A stretch of DNA of 50,065 nt from contig CAZQVN010000026.1 in the NCBI GenBank assembly GCA_964596775.1, forward strand, positions 1-50,065, given 5' to 3'. This stretch comes from CAZQVN01 sp964596775 (GTDB lineage: Bacteria; Eisenbacteria; RBG-16-71-46; JABDJR01; JAWXBZ01). The position numbers and the translations under genes are program-made. How positions within the stretch are numbered: position 1 is the first letter of the stretch; the number at the start of each line of letters is the position of its first letter. This document shows, piece after piece, positions 1 through 8,520 of this stretch. The notes under the pieces were generated by a model. The model did no database searches. It worked only from the letters and a program-made list of their open reading frames with translations, and was not told where the DNA came from.

Positions 1-351
<351 letters not shown>

Positions 352-367
352 AAAAACAAATCCACAG

Positions 368-399
368 AACGTTCCGTTATCCAAATGGAACGTTTTTTT
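368..399 (+). terminator. Terminator-shaped hairpin in the 16S leader
   Basis: AACGTTCC (368-375) pairs with GGAACGTT (387-394) around an 11-nt loop and is followed by a T run to 399. Read on the plus strand this is a Rho-independent terminator shape, antisense to the rRNA transcript. On the minus strand the same hairpin sits about 17 nt before the mature 16S end and could instead be part of leader folding or processing. Confidence 0.4.
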
Positions 400-486
400 A
401 TTACTCAAATGACAGGTCCCGACATTCAGGTTTCCCTGAACTCGGGGGCTCATTCCAAACTCGGAACACACTTCACGCGCTATTTA

Positions 487-500
487 CTTTTCAAAGAGCC
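487..500 (-). promoter_or_regulatory. boxA-like rRNA antitermination site
   Basis: The minus strand reads GGCTCTTTGAAAAG, close to the boxA consensus TGCTCTTTA that recruits NusB/S10 to rRNA leaders. It lies about 40 nt downstream of the proposed promoter start and about 135 nt upstream of the mature 16S end, which is the usual arrangement. Confidence 0.6.
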
Positions 501-545
501 ACTTGCGTCTGCAAAGCAACATCGCTATTCGAGACGCGAGTGAAG

Positions 546-574
546 AAACTACTCTTGTCGTCACGGTGTGTCAA
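546..574 (-). promoter_or_regulatory. Putative rRNA operon promoter
   Basis: On the minus strand a perfect -35 TTGACA (569-574) is followed by a 17-nt spacer and a weak -10 TAGTTT (546-551). Transcription would start near 540, about 190 nt before the mature 16S end. The position between tyrS and the boxA motif fits an rrn promoter. The -10 is poor, so the exact start is uncertain. Confidence 0.55.
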
Positions 575-757
575 TCAGGTTTTTGCGGCCTTCACCAAAC
601 CCGAAGCAAGGGTCGATTCAACATGTTGAAACAATTGATGTTACGGTGTCGAAAAAAAATGAGGGCGCTCGCTTCAAAATCGGAGCGACATCGCCACCTC
701 GAAAACGGACATTGCAACAGATTGTAAAATAACAGCTTATGGCGCAGCGACTCGGGC
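575..757. other. tyrS-rrn intergenic region with a 14-bp palindrome
   Basis: This stretch separates the end of tyrS from the rrn promoter. It holds a perfect 14-bp palindrome, TTCAACATGTTGAA, at 617-630. On the minus strand there is a weak hairpin (arms TCGCT and AGCGA) followed by an eight-T run at 653-660, a possible terminator for tyrS. No convincing gene was seen. Confidence 0.4.
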
Positions 758-1981
758 TCAGGGTTTCCGGAACAGGCGGGCAAAGCGCCGGCGGCCGACG
801 CGGACCACCTTTCCCTGCGCGGTATCCAGTGTCAGGACCGCCTCTTCTTCGCGGACAATCTCTCCGTCCACGGTCACCGCCCCCTGTCGAACCATGCGCC
901 TGGCTTCGCTCCTTGACGTCACAAGCCCGGCATCGGCAAGCGCTTGCACGATCCAGACCTCGTCTGTGCTCAACGACAGGCGGATCTCGGGAATATCACT
1001 GGGAAGCCCTCCGTCCCGGAAGACTCGGTCGAATTCCTCCCGCGCGCCCGATGCCGCCTCATCCCCGTGATACAGGGCAACGATGCGGGATGCGAGTTCG
1101 GCTTTTGCGTCCCGGGGACTCGTCGCCCCCGATTTCAGGGAAGCCTCCAGCGAAGCCAGTTCCGCGGGCGAGAATCCCGCGGCAAGAGTGTAATACTGGG
1201 AAACAAGGTCATCGGGGATGCTCATCGTCTTTCCGAACATGGCCGCCGGAGGCTCGGATATTCCAATGTAATTGCCGAGGCTCTTGCTCATCCGGTTCAC
1301 CCCGTCGGTGCCGACGAGAATGGGAAGCGTCATGATGACCTGGGGCTCCTGGCCGAACTCCTGCTGCAGCTGCCGGCCGACGAGAAGATTGAACTTCTGC
1401 TCCGTGGCGCCGAGTTCGAGATCGGATTCGATCATCACGGAGTCATACCCCTGCATGATCGGGTAGAAGAGCTCGTGAAGACTGATCGGTCGCTGTTCCC
1501 GGAAGCGTTTTTCGAAGTCGTTCCTCTCGAGCATGCGGGCCACGGTAAACCTGGCCGCCAGATCCATGACCTTCTCGAAGGCGAGTTCCGAAAACCAGTC
1601 CCCGTTGCGGCAGACCTCCGTGCGATCCCGGTCCAGGACGCGGAAGAACTGGTCCAGGTAGGTTTCCGCATTGGCCATGACGTCGGCGTGGGTCAGCCGG
1701 GGCCGCGTCGTGGACCGGTCGGTGGGATCTCCGACCATGGCCGTGTAGTCGCCGATGATCAGCACGACAATATGGCCGAGGTCCTGGAACTGGCGCAGTT
1801 TTCTGAGCCCCACCGCGTGTCCGAGATGGATATCGGGGGCCGTCGGATCGAAACCCTGCTTGACGCGGAGCGGACGCCCGGTGGCAACGGATTTCTCGAG
1901 CTTTTTCAGAAACTCGTCGCGGGGTAGGATCTCTTCCGTCCCGAAGCTGAGGAGTTCCAGTTGTTCGGTGGCACTTTTCAT
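758..1981 (-). CDS. tyrS: Tyrosyl-tRNA synthetase
   Basis: This 407-residue protein charges tRNA-Tyr in the cytoplasm. The class I signature HLGH is at residues 52-55 and the second signature RMSKS at 230-234. KMSKS-like rather than KFGKS spelling marks the TyrZ-type subgroup. The C-terminal 60 residues form an S4 RNA-binding domain (VTSRSEARRMVRQGAVTVDG). The length is normal. The ATG at 1981 follows a GAGAGGG Shine-Dalgarno that lies inside a leader hairpin, described separately. The gene is divergent from the PBP1A gene and reads toward the rRNA operon. Confidence 0.96.
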   Translation of the reverse strand: MKSATEQLELLSFGTEEILPRDEFLKKLEKSVATGRPLRVKQGFDPTAPDIHLGHAVGLRKLRQFQDLGHIVVLIIGDYTAMVGDPTDRSTTRPRLTHADVMANAETYLDQFFRVLDRDRTEVCRNGDWFSELAFEKVMDLAARFTVARMLERNDFEKRFREQRPISLHELFYPIMQGYDSVMIESDLELGATEQKFNLLVGRQLQQEFGQEPQVIMTLPILVGTDGVNRMSKSLGNYIGISEPPAAMFGKTMSIPDDLVSQYYTLAAGFSPAELASLEASLKSGATSPRDAKAELASRIVALYHGDEAASGAREEFDRVFRDGGLPSDIPEIRLSLSTDEVWIVQALADAGLVTSRSEARRMVRQGAVTVDGEIVREEEAVLTLDTAQGKVVRVGRRRFARLFRKP

Positions 1982-1987
1982 GATTCC

Positions 1988-2028
1988 CTCTCTGACTCGA
2001 GTTTCGAGTTGCGGAGTCTATCAGAGAG
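1988..2028 (-). promoter_or_regulatory. tyrS leader hairpin enclosing the ribosome-binding site
   Basis: CTCTCTGACTC (1988-1998) is complementary to GAGTC plus TCAGAGAG (2014-2028) with a small bulge. In the tyrS mRNA the downstream arm contains the AGAGAGGG ribosome-binding site directly before the start codon. Folding would therefore hide the site. A perfect palindrome GTGTCGACAC lies just upstream at 2033-2042. Confidence 0.5.
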
Positions 2029-2101
2029 CCCGGTGTCGACACATGCGTGAAGTGCGCATCAATCCGCCGGCCGAAGCCGGATGCTCCCGGAAGGTGGTGT
2101 C

Positions 2102-4168
2102 ATGCGTTTTTTTGTCATAGCCCTGGCGTTGGTGCTCTGTCTCGGGTTCGGAGTGCTGTACGCCGTGGTCCAGTACGGCAGTTCCGACATGCCGTCCACG
2201 GCTCGACTTTCGAATATCGAGCCGCCGGTGAAGACCCAGGTTTTCGACTCCGCCGGACGGGTCCTCGCCGACCTCTACCGGGAAAATCGCTCCTACGTTT
2301 CCATGAAGGACATCCCCCAGGTGATGATCGACGCCGTGCTGTCCATCGAGGATCGGCGGTTCTATCAGCACTGGGGCCTGGATCTCTTTCGGATCGCCGG
2401 GGCAGCGGTCAAGAACGTGCGCGAGGGGGGACGCCCGGAGGGCGCCTCGACGATAACCCAGCAGCTGGCCCGCAACCTGTTTCTGACCCATGACCAGACG
2501 CTGGAGCGCAAGATCAAGGAGCAGATTCTCGCCCTGAGAATAGAAGAGAAGTATTCGAAGGACGAAATCCTCGAGCTTTATCTAAACCAGATCTACTTCG
2601 GGGATGGAGCCTACGGAATCCAGTCGGCAGCCCACCGATTCCTCGGCAAGGACATCCGCGATGTGTCGGTTGCGGAGGCCGCGCTGCTGGCCGGGCTGCC
2701 AAGAAACCCGAGGGACTATTCTCCGCGCCGCCATCCGGACGTTGCGCGCCGGCGTCGGACCACGGTTCTCCGCGCCATGCTCGACAACAAGGCGATCGAC
2801 CAGGCCACGTTTTCGGCGGCCGACGCCGAGACCGTGATGGTTTCCAGCGCGGGAGAACGCGGGTTGAAGGCTCCCTACTTCGTCGAGATGGTGCGGCAGT
2901 ATCTCGATGAAAAGTACGGAGGCGACGCGGTGTTCGGGGGGGGACTTAAGGTGTATACGACCCTGGACCTCCCCCTCCAGGACGCCGCGGAACGCGCGCT
3001 CGCCCGGCAACTGGATTCGGTGGCGGAAATGGCCGGTCACAAGGCAACCTATGGCTCACGGGCCGATGACTCCGAACGGCGGGAAGCGCCGGCAAGGACG
3101 GAGTACATCCAGGGTGCTGCATTGACCGTCGAGGCGAAGACGGGGGCCGTGCTGATGATGATCGGCGGTCGGGATTTTGCCGAAAGCCGGTTCAACAGGG
3201 CCACCCAGGCCCTTCGCCAGCCGGGTTCGACATTCAAGCCGTTTGTTTACCTGGCGGCCCTGGAGGCGGGGCATACGCCCGCCGAATCCATCGTCGACGA
3301 ACCGGCTACGTTCAGCGTGGAAGGCGGACAGCTCTGGTCTCCGCAGAATTTCGATCCGGACTACGCCGGCACCGTCACCCTGCGGCGGGCGATGGAAAAA
3401 TCGATCAACATCCCAGCGGTGAAACTCCTGAAGGACGTCGGTACAACGCCCGTCATCCGCCTGGCCCGGGACTTCGGAATCAGTTCCAGAATCCCTCCCT
3501 ACCTGTCCATCGCTCTCGGGTCGGCCGAAGTGACGGTACAGGAACTGACCTATGCCTACGCGGTGATCGCCAACGGGGGCATACGCGTCGAACCCTACTT
3601 CATCACGAAAGTCGTCGATCGCAACGGCGTCGTCCTCGAGGAAAACCGTCCGCAGTCCCGCGAAGTATCGGAGGCGGCGCCGCTCTATGTGCTGACGAGC
3701 ATGCTCGAAAGCGTGATGAATCACGGCACCGGCGCGAAGGCCCGCACCTTCGGTTTCAGACGACCGGCCGGCGGGAAATCCGGAACGACGAACGATTATT
3801 CCGACGCATGGTTCGTGGGGTTCACTCCGGACGTGGTCACATCGGTCTGGGTCGGTTTCGACGAGAGAAAGCCGATCGGCCACAAGATGACCGGCTCAGC
3901 CGCGGCCCTGCCCGCCTGGTCGGAAATCATGATTGCCGCCACCCAGGATCGCCCGGAGACGGAATTCGAGGTTCCCCCGGGCGTGACGTTCCTGGAGGTG
4001 TGCGACGAAACCGGGTTGCTGGCCACGGATCAATGCCCGACCCCGGTGACCGACGCGTTCCTGGACCGATTCGTTCCGCAGGATGCCTGCGACCGCCACG
4101 GCGGCGGGCTGTTCAAGAGGTTGTTCAACCGGTTCCGTTCGCGCCCGACGATTCCCGACACTCACTGA
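2102..4168 (+). CDS. mrcA: Penicillin-binding protein 1A (bifunctional transglycosylase/transpeptidase)
   Basis: This 688-residue class A PBP polymerises and cross-links peptidoglycan at the inner membrane. An N-terminal signal anchor spans residues 3-22. The GT51 glycosyltransferase domain has the catalytic Glu in SIEDRRFYQHWG (about 82-92) and GASTITQQLARN (114-125). The transpeptidase domain carries all three penicillin-binding motifs: STFK (376-379), SIN (434-436) and KSGTT (559-563). The start at ATG 2102 is chosen for its GGAAGG Shine-Dalgarno; an upstream in-frame ATG at 2081 lacks one. Its 3' end overlaps the convergent deoA gene by 7 bases. Confidence 0.95.
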   Translation: MRFFVIALALVLCLGFGVLYAVVQYGSSDMPSTARLSNIEPPVKTQVFDSAGRVLADLYRENRSYVSMKDIPQVMIDAVLSIEDRRFYQHWGLDLFRIAGAAVKNVREGGRPEGASTITQQLARNLFLTHDQTLERKIKEQILALRIEEKYSKDEILELYLNQIYFGDGAYGIQSAAHRFLGKDIRDVSVAEAALLAGLPRNPRDYSPRRHPDVARRRRTTVLRAMLDNKAIDQATFSAADAETVMVSSAGERGLKAPYFVEMVRQYLDEKYGGDAVFGGGLKVYTTLDLPLQDAAERALARQLDSVAEMAGHKATYGSRADDSERREAPARTEYIQGAALTVEAKTGAVLMMIGGRDFAESRFNRATQALRQPGSTFKPFVYLAALEAGHTPAESIVDEPATFSVEGGQLWSPQNFDPDYAGTVTLRRAMEKSINIPAVKLLKDVGTTPVIRLARDFGISSRIPPYLSIALGSAEVTVQELTYAYAVIANGGIRVEPYFITKVVDRNGVVLEENRPQSREVSEAAPLYVLTSMLESVMNHGTGAKARTFGFRRPAGGKSGTTNDYSDAWFVGFTPDVVTSVWVGFDERKPIGHKMTGSAAALPAWSEIMIAATQDRPETEFEVPPGVTFLEVCDETGLLATDQCPTPVTDAFLDRFVPQDACDRHGGGLFKRLFNRFRSRPTIPDTH

Positions 4169-5475
4169 CCGGCAATCCGCCTCCGGATGAGCGACGGCAG
4201 ACGGACCTTGTCCGGGGAAATGCGGACCGCCGGTCGGAGCATGGAATCGATGACGGTCCGCGCCGAGTCCAGGCTCCGGGCACGGACACGGAGCAGCGGG
4301 CGCCCACGCTCGACACTCTCCCCGGGAACCGCGTCGAGCAGAATCCCCACGCCATGATCGATGTCGTCCTCCGTGCGCCGCCGTCCACCTCCGAGTTGGA
4401 TCACGGCCTCGCCGAGGCGCCTGGGATCCAGGTCGGCCAGGAACCCGGACTCCGGGCTCTCGAACGGAACCTCGACCGGCGCGGATGGGAGCAGGGATGG
4501 ATCATCGAGAACCCGCGGATCTCCTCCCTGAAGCTCGATGACCCGGCGGAATTTCTCCAGTCCCGATCCGTCGGCGATGGCCTGTTCCAGCCTTGTCCGG
4601 GCTTCCTCGTTCGACCCGGCCACCCCTCCGAGAACGAGCATGGACGCTCCGAGCATGAGCGTGATTTCCCGAAGGTCGCCGGGACCGCCTCCCTTGAGGA
4701 GTTCGATGGACTCCGCAATCTCCACGGAATGTCCGATGGATCGCCCTAGCGGCCGGTCCATGTCCGTCACGAAAACGTCCATTCTGAGGCCGAGCAGTCG
4801 ACCGACGCGTCCGAGTTCGGCGCCGAGTTCGGCCGCATCTTCCTCGTCGGCCATGAACGCGCCCCGGCCGCACTTGACGTCCATGACCAGGCCTTCGGCC
4901 CCTTCCGCCACTTTCTTCGAAAGGATGCTCGAAACGATCAGCGGAATCGACTCGACGGTGGCGGTGACGTCGCGCAGGGCGTACATCCTGCGGTCGGCGG
5001 GTGCCACGTCACGGGTCTGCCCGCCCATGACATAGCCCGCGTCGGAAAGAACCCGCACGAATTCCTCCGTGTCGAGCCTGGTCCTGAAACCGGGGATCGA
5101 CTCCAGCTTGTCGAGCGTCCCCCCGGTGTGTCCCAGGCCTCGCCCCGAAACCATGGGAACGGGAACTCCGGCCGCGGCCACCAGGGGCGCCAGCGGAATC
5201 GACACCTTGTCCCCGACGCCGCCGGTGGAATGCTTGTCCACCTTCGTCCCGGGAATTCCGGAGAGATCGAGCCGTACTCCGCTGTCCACCATCGCGCGGG
5301 TCAGCGCCGCGGTTTCCTCGCCGGTCATGCCGCGCAGGTAGACGGCCATCAGGAACGCGGACATCTGGTAGTCGGCCACTTCTTCCGCGACGAACGCGGC
5401 GATGAAACCCCGGATCTCCGCATCGGTCAGGGACCGGCCGTCCCGCTTGCCGGCGATCAGGTGACGGGCATTCAT
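4162..5475 (-). CDS. deoA: Thymidine/pyrimidine-nucleoside phosphorylase
   Basis: A cytoplasmic enzyme of 437 residues that splits pyrimidine nucleosides with phosphate to free base and (deoxy)ribose-1-phosphate. The family signature SGRGLGHTGGTLDKLE lies at residues 110-125 and the phosphate-binding KHSTGGVGDK at 81-90. The start is set at ATG 5475, giving the family's usual length; the frame stays open upstream only as the shadow of cdd. It is the last gene of alr-deoB-cdd-deoA. Its product feeds DeoB, encoded two genes upstream. DeoA versus Pdp substrate preference cannot be settled here. Confidence 0.93.
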   Translation of the reverse strand: MNARHLIAGKRDGRSLTDAEIRGFIAAFVAEEVADYQMSAFLMAVYLRGMTGEETAALTRAMVDSGVRLDLSGIPGTKVDKHSTGGVGDKVSIPLAPLVAAAGVPVPMVSGRGLGHTGGTLDKLESIPGFRTRLDTEEFVRVLSDAGYVMGGQTRDVAPADRRMYALRDVTATVESIPLIVSSILSKKVAEGAEGLVMDVKCGRGAFMADEEDAAELGAELGRVGRLLGLRMDVFVTDMDRPLGRSIGHSVEIAESIELLKGGGPGDLREITLMLGASMLVLGGVAGSNEEARTRLEQAIADGSGLEKFRRVIELQGGDPRVLDDPSLLPSAPVEVPFESPESGFLADLDPRRLGEAVIQLGGGRRRTEDDIDHGVGILLDAVPGESVERGRPLLRVRARSLDSARTVIDSMLRPAVRISPDKVRLPSLIRRRIAGQ

Positions 5476-5483
5476 GGAGCCGG

Positions 5484-5918
5484 TCACCGGGAAGCGTCCC
5501 CGTTCCATGTCCCGTCGAACGCGTCGGGAAGCAGGGCCGACGGTGCGGGCCACTCGCGTTCGATCCGGCCGTTTCGCCCGAACAGGACCCGGGCCGCGGG
5601 TGCGAGTTCGGCGATCACCTGACGGCAGGCGCCGCACGGCACCCGCACCTCGGGATGGTTCGATGTGAACAGGATCGTGACGATCCCTCCCGGAATGCGC
5701 GCAGCCCCCGCGGTCACCGCGGCACCGAGGGCGTTGCGCTCCGCGCAGACCGTGAGCCCCAGCGAAGCGTTCTCGACGTTGACGCCCTCGAAAACGCGGC
5801 CGTCGGCGGCCACCAGGACGGCGGCAACGGAAATCCCGGAGTACGGACTGTGCGCCCTGCTCAGCAGCGCCTCGGCCCGGGCCAGAAGATCGGTGTCGGT
5901 CGGATGGGAAGCGGTCAT
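5484..5918 (-). CDS. cdd: Cytidine deaminase
   Basis: A 144-residue zinc hydrolase converting (deoxy)cytidine to (deoxy)uridine. The catalytic motif CAE is at 58-60, inside NVENASLGLTVCAERNAL, and the remaining zinc cysteines are in PCGAC (94-98). This is the short, single-domain Bacillus-type form. The ATG at 5918 overlaps the deoB stop by four bases (ATGA), so translation is probably coupled. It supplies uridine or deoxyuridine for the phosphorylase encoded next. Confidence 0.94.
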   Translation of the reverse strand: MTASHPTDTDLLARAEALLSRAHSPYSGISVAAVLVAADGRVFEGVNVENASLGLTVCAERNALGAAVTAGAARIPGGIVTILFTSNHPEVRVPCGACRQVIAELAPAARVLFGRNGRIEREWPAPSALLPDAFDGTWNGDASR

Positions 5919-7096
5919 GAACGCACCTCGGCGAGAAAGGAACGGCCGTGCGCCAGCGGCGGAAGGTCGAAATAGTCGACCACCGTGGCACCGAGATCCG
6001 AAAACGTGGAGCGGACGCCGAGTTCCACCCCGGGTCGCAGGTCCGGCCCCGTCACCAGGAGCGGCACGTACTCCCGGGAGTGATCGGTCGAGGGTGTGGT
6101 GGGATCGTTTCCGTGATCGGCCGTCAGAACGAGAAGGTCCCCCGGCCGGAGGCGGCGGAGGGCGGACGGCAGCCACCGGTCGAAGACCTCGATCCCCTCC
6201 TTGAAGCCCGCCGTGTCGTTGCGATGCCCCCACAGCATGTCGAAGTCCACCAGGTTGGCCATGATGAACCCCCGGTCTACGGTATCGAGCGCCGACTCGA
6301 TCTCGGCCATCCCCTCCGCGTTGCTGTGCGTGATCCGCCGCTCGGTCATTCCCCGGCCGGCGTACAGATCCACGATCTTGCCGATGGCGACAACCGGAAG
6401 GCCGGCCGCATGGACGGCGTCCAGCGCGGTCTGCCCCGTCGGTTCGATGGAAAAGTCGCGCCGGTTGCCGGTGCGGGTGTAGTGACCGGGAGTGCCGACG
6501 AACGGTCGGGCGATGACCCGCCCCACCCCGTGATCTCCGCGGAGCAGTGCGCGCGCCGTCCGGCACAGATCGAACAGGCGCGGGAGCGGGATCGCCTCCT
6601 CGTGGGCCGCGATCTGAAACACGCTGTCCGCCGAGGTGTAGACGATGGGATGGCCGGTTCGGACATGCTCTTCCCCGAGGCGCTGCACGATTTCCGTTCC
6701 CGACGCGACTTCGTTTCCGATGGTCTTCGTGCCGGCCGCCTTTTCGAACTCCGCGATGACATCCGGCGGGAAACCGTGAGGGTAGGTGGGGAAAGGCTTC
6801 TCGAGGTGAACCCCGGCGATCTCCCAGTGGCCCGAAATGGAGTCCTTGCCGGCGTTGACTTCGGTCATTTTCCCGAACGCTCCGACCGGTTGCTCCGGCT
6901 TCGTGTCGCCGGAAAACGCGACGATCCGGCCGAGCCCCAGTGAAGACAGGTTCGGCACATCGAGACCGCCGACCGCGCGCGAGAGGTTTCCGAGCGTGTT
7001 GCTGCCCGTGTCGCCGTAGGCCTCGGCGTCCGGAAGATCGCCGACGCCGACGCCATCCAGGACGATGACGACGGCGCGGCCTGGAGTTCTGTTCAA
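5915..7096 (-). CDS. deoB: Phosphopentomutase
   Basis: Interconverts (deoxy)ribose-1-phosphate and -5-phosphate, linking nucleoside breakdown to central metabolism. The 393-residue protein has the alkaline-phosphatase-superfamily metal motifs VIVLDGVGVGD at the N terminus, GKDSISGHWE, and DHGNDPTTPSTDHSRE near the C terminus. I chose the TTG at 7096 because GAAAGG lies 5 nt upstream and translation then begins just before the first metal motif. An in-frame extension to 7189 would run inside alr and adds only low-complexity sequence. The alr stop is 11 nt upstream. Confidence 0.92.
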   Translation of the reverse strand: MNRTPGRAVVIVLDGVGVGDLPDAEAYGDTGSNTLGNLSRAVGGLDVPNLSSLGLGRIVAFSGDTKPEQPVGAFGKMTEVNAGKDSISGHWEIAGVHLEKPFPTYPHGFPPDVIAEFEKAAGTKTIGNEVASGTEIVQRLGEEHVRTGHPIVYTSADSVFQIAAHEEAIPLPRLFDLCRTARALLRGDHGVGRVIARPFVGTPGHYTRTGNRRDFSIEPTGQTALDAVHAAGLPVVAIGKIVDLYAGRGMTERRITHSNAEGMAEIESALDTVDRGFIMANLVDFDMLWGHRNDTAGFKEGIEVFDRWLPSALRRLRPGDLLVLTADHGNDPTTPSTDHSREYVPLLVTGPDLRPGVELGVRSTFSDLGATVVDYFDLPPLAHGRSFLAEVRS

Positions 7097-7106
7097 AGGA
7101 TGCCTT

Positions 7107-8375
7107 TCATTTCTTCCAGCCGCTGCCCGAGGCCCGGACGGACTTCTGGGCGCCGCTGTAGAGGACCCCTCCGGCCGGGCCGGTTTCACTCTCGAGTCGT
7201 TCGCCGACGAGGGTCATGACCTTCACGACCTGTCCGCCGCGAACGTACTTGCGGACGACGCGCTTGTCGATCCGGCACATGATTTCCCACGGAATGGTTT
7301 CGGCCCAGTCGGCGACTTCCTCGATCCGGACCGGGACCGCGCCGTGCCGCCCGCCTTCGGTTTCGGACGGATCCCCGAACAGGAGGACATCGTCCCCCAC
7401 TTCCGCGTCGGCGATCTCCGTCAGGTCGATCATGGTCAGATCCATGGTGACGCGCCCGACTATGGGCGCGCGCCGGCCGCGGATGGAGACCTCGCCACGG
7501 TTGGAGAGCCGCCGTGAATAACCGTGGCCGTAACCCGCCGCGATGACGCCGATCAGCGAATCGCGGGACGTGACGTACGTGGCGCCGTAGGAAACGTGGC
7601 GGCCCGCGGGCACGTGCCGCAACTGGACCAGTCGGCTGTGGAAACTCATGACCGGCCGCACCGGAAGCTCCGGCCGGACATGCTCCGAGGGATGAATGCC
7701 GAGCGGAAGAATGCCGGGGCGGACCATGTTGAGCCGCGAATCGGGAAAGCGGACGGCAGCGGCACTGTTCGCGGCATGCCTCCACGTGAAGCGGATCCCC
7801 GCGGCATCGAGCCGGCCGATCAGCCGGTCGAATTTCTCGATCTGCATCCGGGTGAAGGACTCGTCGGGGCCGTCGCTGACCGGAAAGTGGGTGAAGATTC
7901 CCTCGAACTCGAGGCCGGGGAGGCCGCTCATCCGCGTTACGGTCTCGAAGGCGTCGTCGTGATCGAGCCCCGTGCGACCCATGCCGGTGTCGATTTCGAC
8001 ATGAACCGTGATCCGGCCGCCGCGTTCGACGGCCCAGGCCGATGCATCGCGGGCCTGCGATTCCGTCGACAATGTCGGACGGAGATCATGGGCCATGATT
8101 TCGTCGAGTTCGCCCGGGAGGCTGGGGGAAAGAATGAGGATCGGACCGGTAACACCCGCCTGGCGCAGTTCGATCCCCTCGTGGAGCGTGGCGATCCCCA
8201 GCATGGCCACTCCGGCATTCAACGCAGCGCGGCCGACCTCCACAGCTCCATGGCCGTAGGCGTCCGCCTTGACCACGAGGAGAATCCGGACTTCGGCCCC
8301 GAGAGAGGCGCGGAGAACTTCTATATTCCGCTCCAGCCTGTCCAGATCGATTTCCACCCAGGTCGGGAAATTCAT
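7107..8375 (-). CDS. alr: Alanine racemase
   Basis: A PLP enzyme making D-alanine for peptidoglycan. The 422-residue protein has the PLP lysine in VVKADAYGHG (Lys36), the barrel motifs HVEIDTGMGRTG and RPGILPLG, and the C-terminal beta-domain motif GYGHGYSRRL followed by VGRVTMDLTMID. It is about 50 residues longer than typical Alr, the excess being a C-terminal tail after the RKYVR region. The ATG at 8375 has an AAAGGA Shine-Dalgarno 6 nt upstream. It heads the deoB-cdd-deoA operon, an unusual partner for salvage genes. Confidence 0.95.
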   Translation of the reverse strand: MNFPTWVEIDLDRLERNIEVLRASLGAEVRILLVVKADAYGHGAVEVGRAALNAGVAMLGIATLHEGIELRQAGVTGPILILSPSLPGELDEIMAHDLRPTLSTESQARDASAWAVERGGRITVHVEIDTGMGRTGLDHDDAFETVTRMSGLPGLEFEGIFTHFPVSDGPDESFTRMQIEKFDRLIGRLDAAGIRFTWRHAANSAAAVRFPDSRLNMVRPGILPLGIHPSEHVRPELPVRPVMSFHSRLVQLRHVPAGRHVSYGATYVTSRDSLIGVIAAGYGHGYSRRLSNRGEVSIRGRRAPIVGRVTMDLTMIDLTEIADAEVGDDVLLFGDPSETEGGRHGAVPVRIEEVADWAETIPWEIMCRIDKRVVRKYVRGGQVVKVMTLVGERLESETGPAGGVLYSGAQKSVRASGSGWKK

Positions 8376-8433
8376 CGTGTCCTTTCACCTTCCAGTTGCC
8401 GGTTCAAGCGCGACGGGCCGGTTCAGTATCACA

Positions 8434-8461
8434 CCCGGGCGGAAACCCCTTCAAGCCCGGG
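8434..8461. repeat. Inverted repeat between alr and mazG
   Basis: CCCGGGC (8434-8440) and GCCCGGG (8455-8461) form a 7-bp GC stem with a 14-nt loop in the divergent alr-mazG intergenic region. There is no T run, so an operator or leader structure is more likely than a terminator. Confidence 0.35.
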
Positions 8462-8505
8462 CGGCGCGCTCCGCCTGCTCCCGGCGGCGGCGCGGACGGG
8501 CGTTG

Positions 8506-8514
8506 TGGTACTGT
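8506..8514 (+). promoter_or_regulatory. Possible extended -10 element of mazG
   Basis: TGGTACTGT fits the extended pattern TGnTAnnnT. It ends exactly 6 nt before the mazG ATG, so transcription would begin at the start codon. No good -35 is visible. Confidence 0.35.
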
Positions 8515-8520
8515 GCCCGG

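Noticed and set aside
5476..5991. Upstream extension of deoA to 5991
   Set aside because: The extra 172 codons lie over cdd in another frame and have no protein-like character; deoA from 5475 has the family's normal length.
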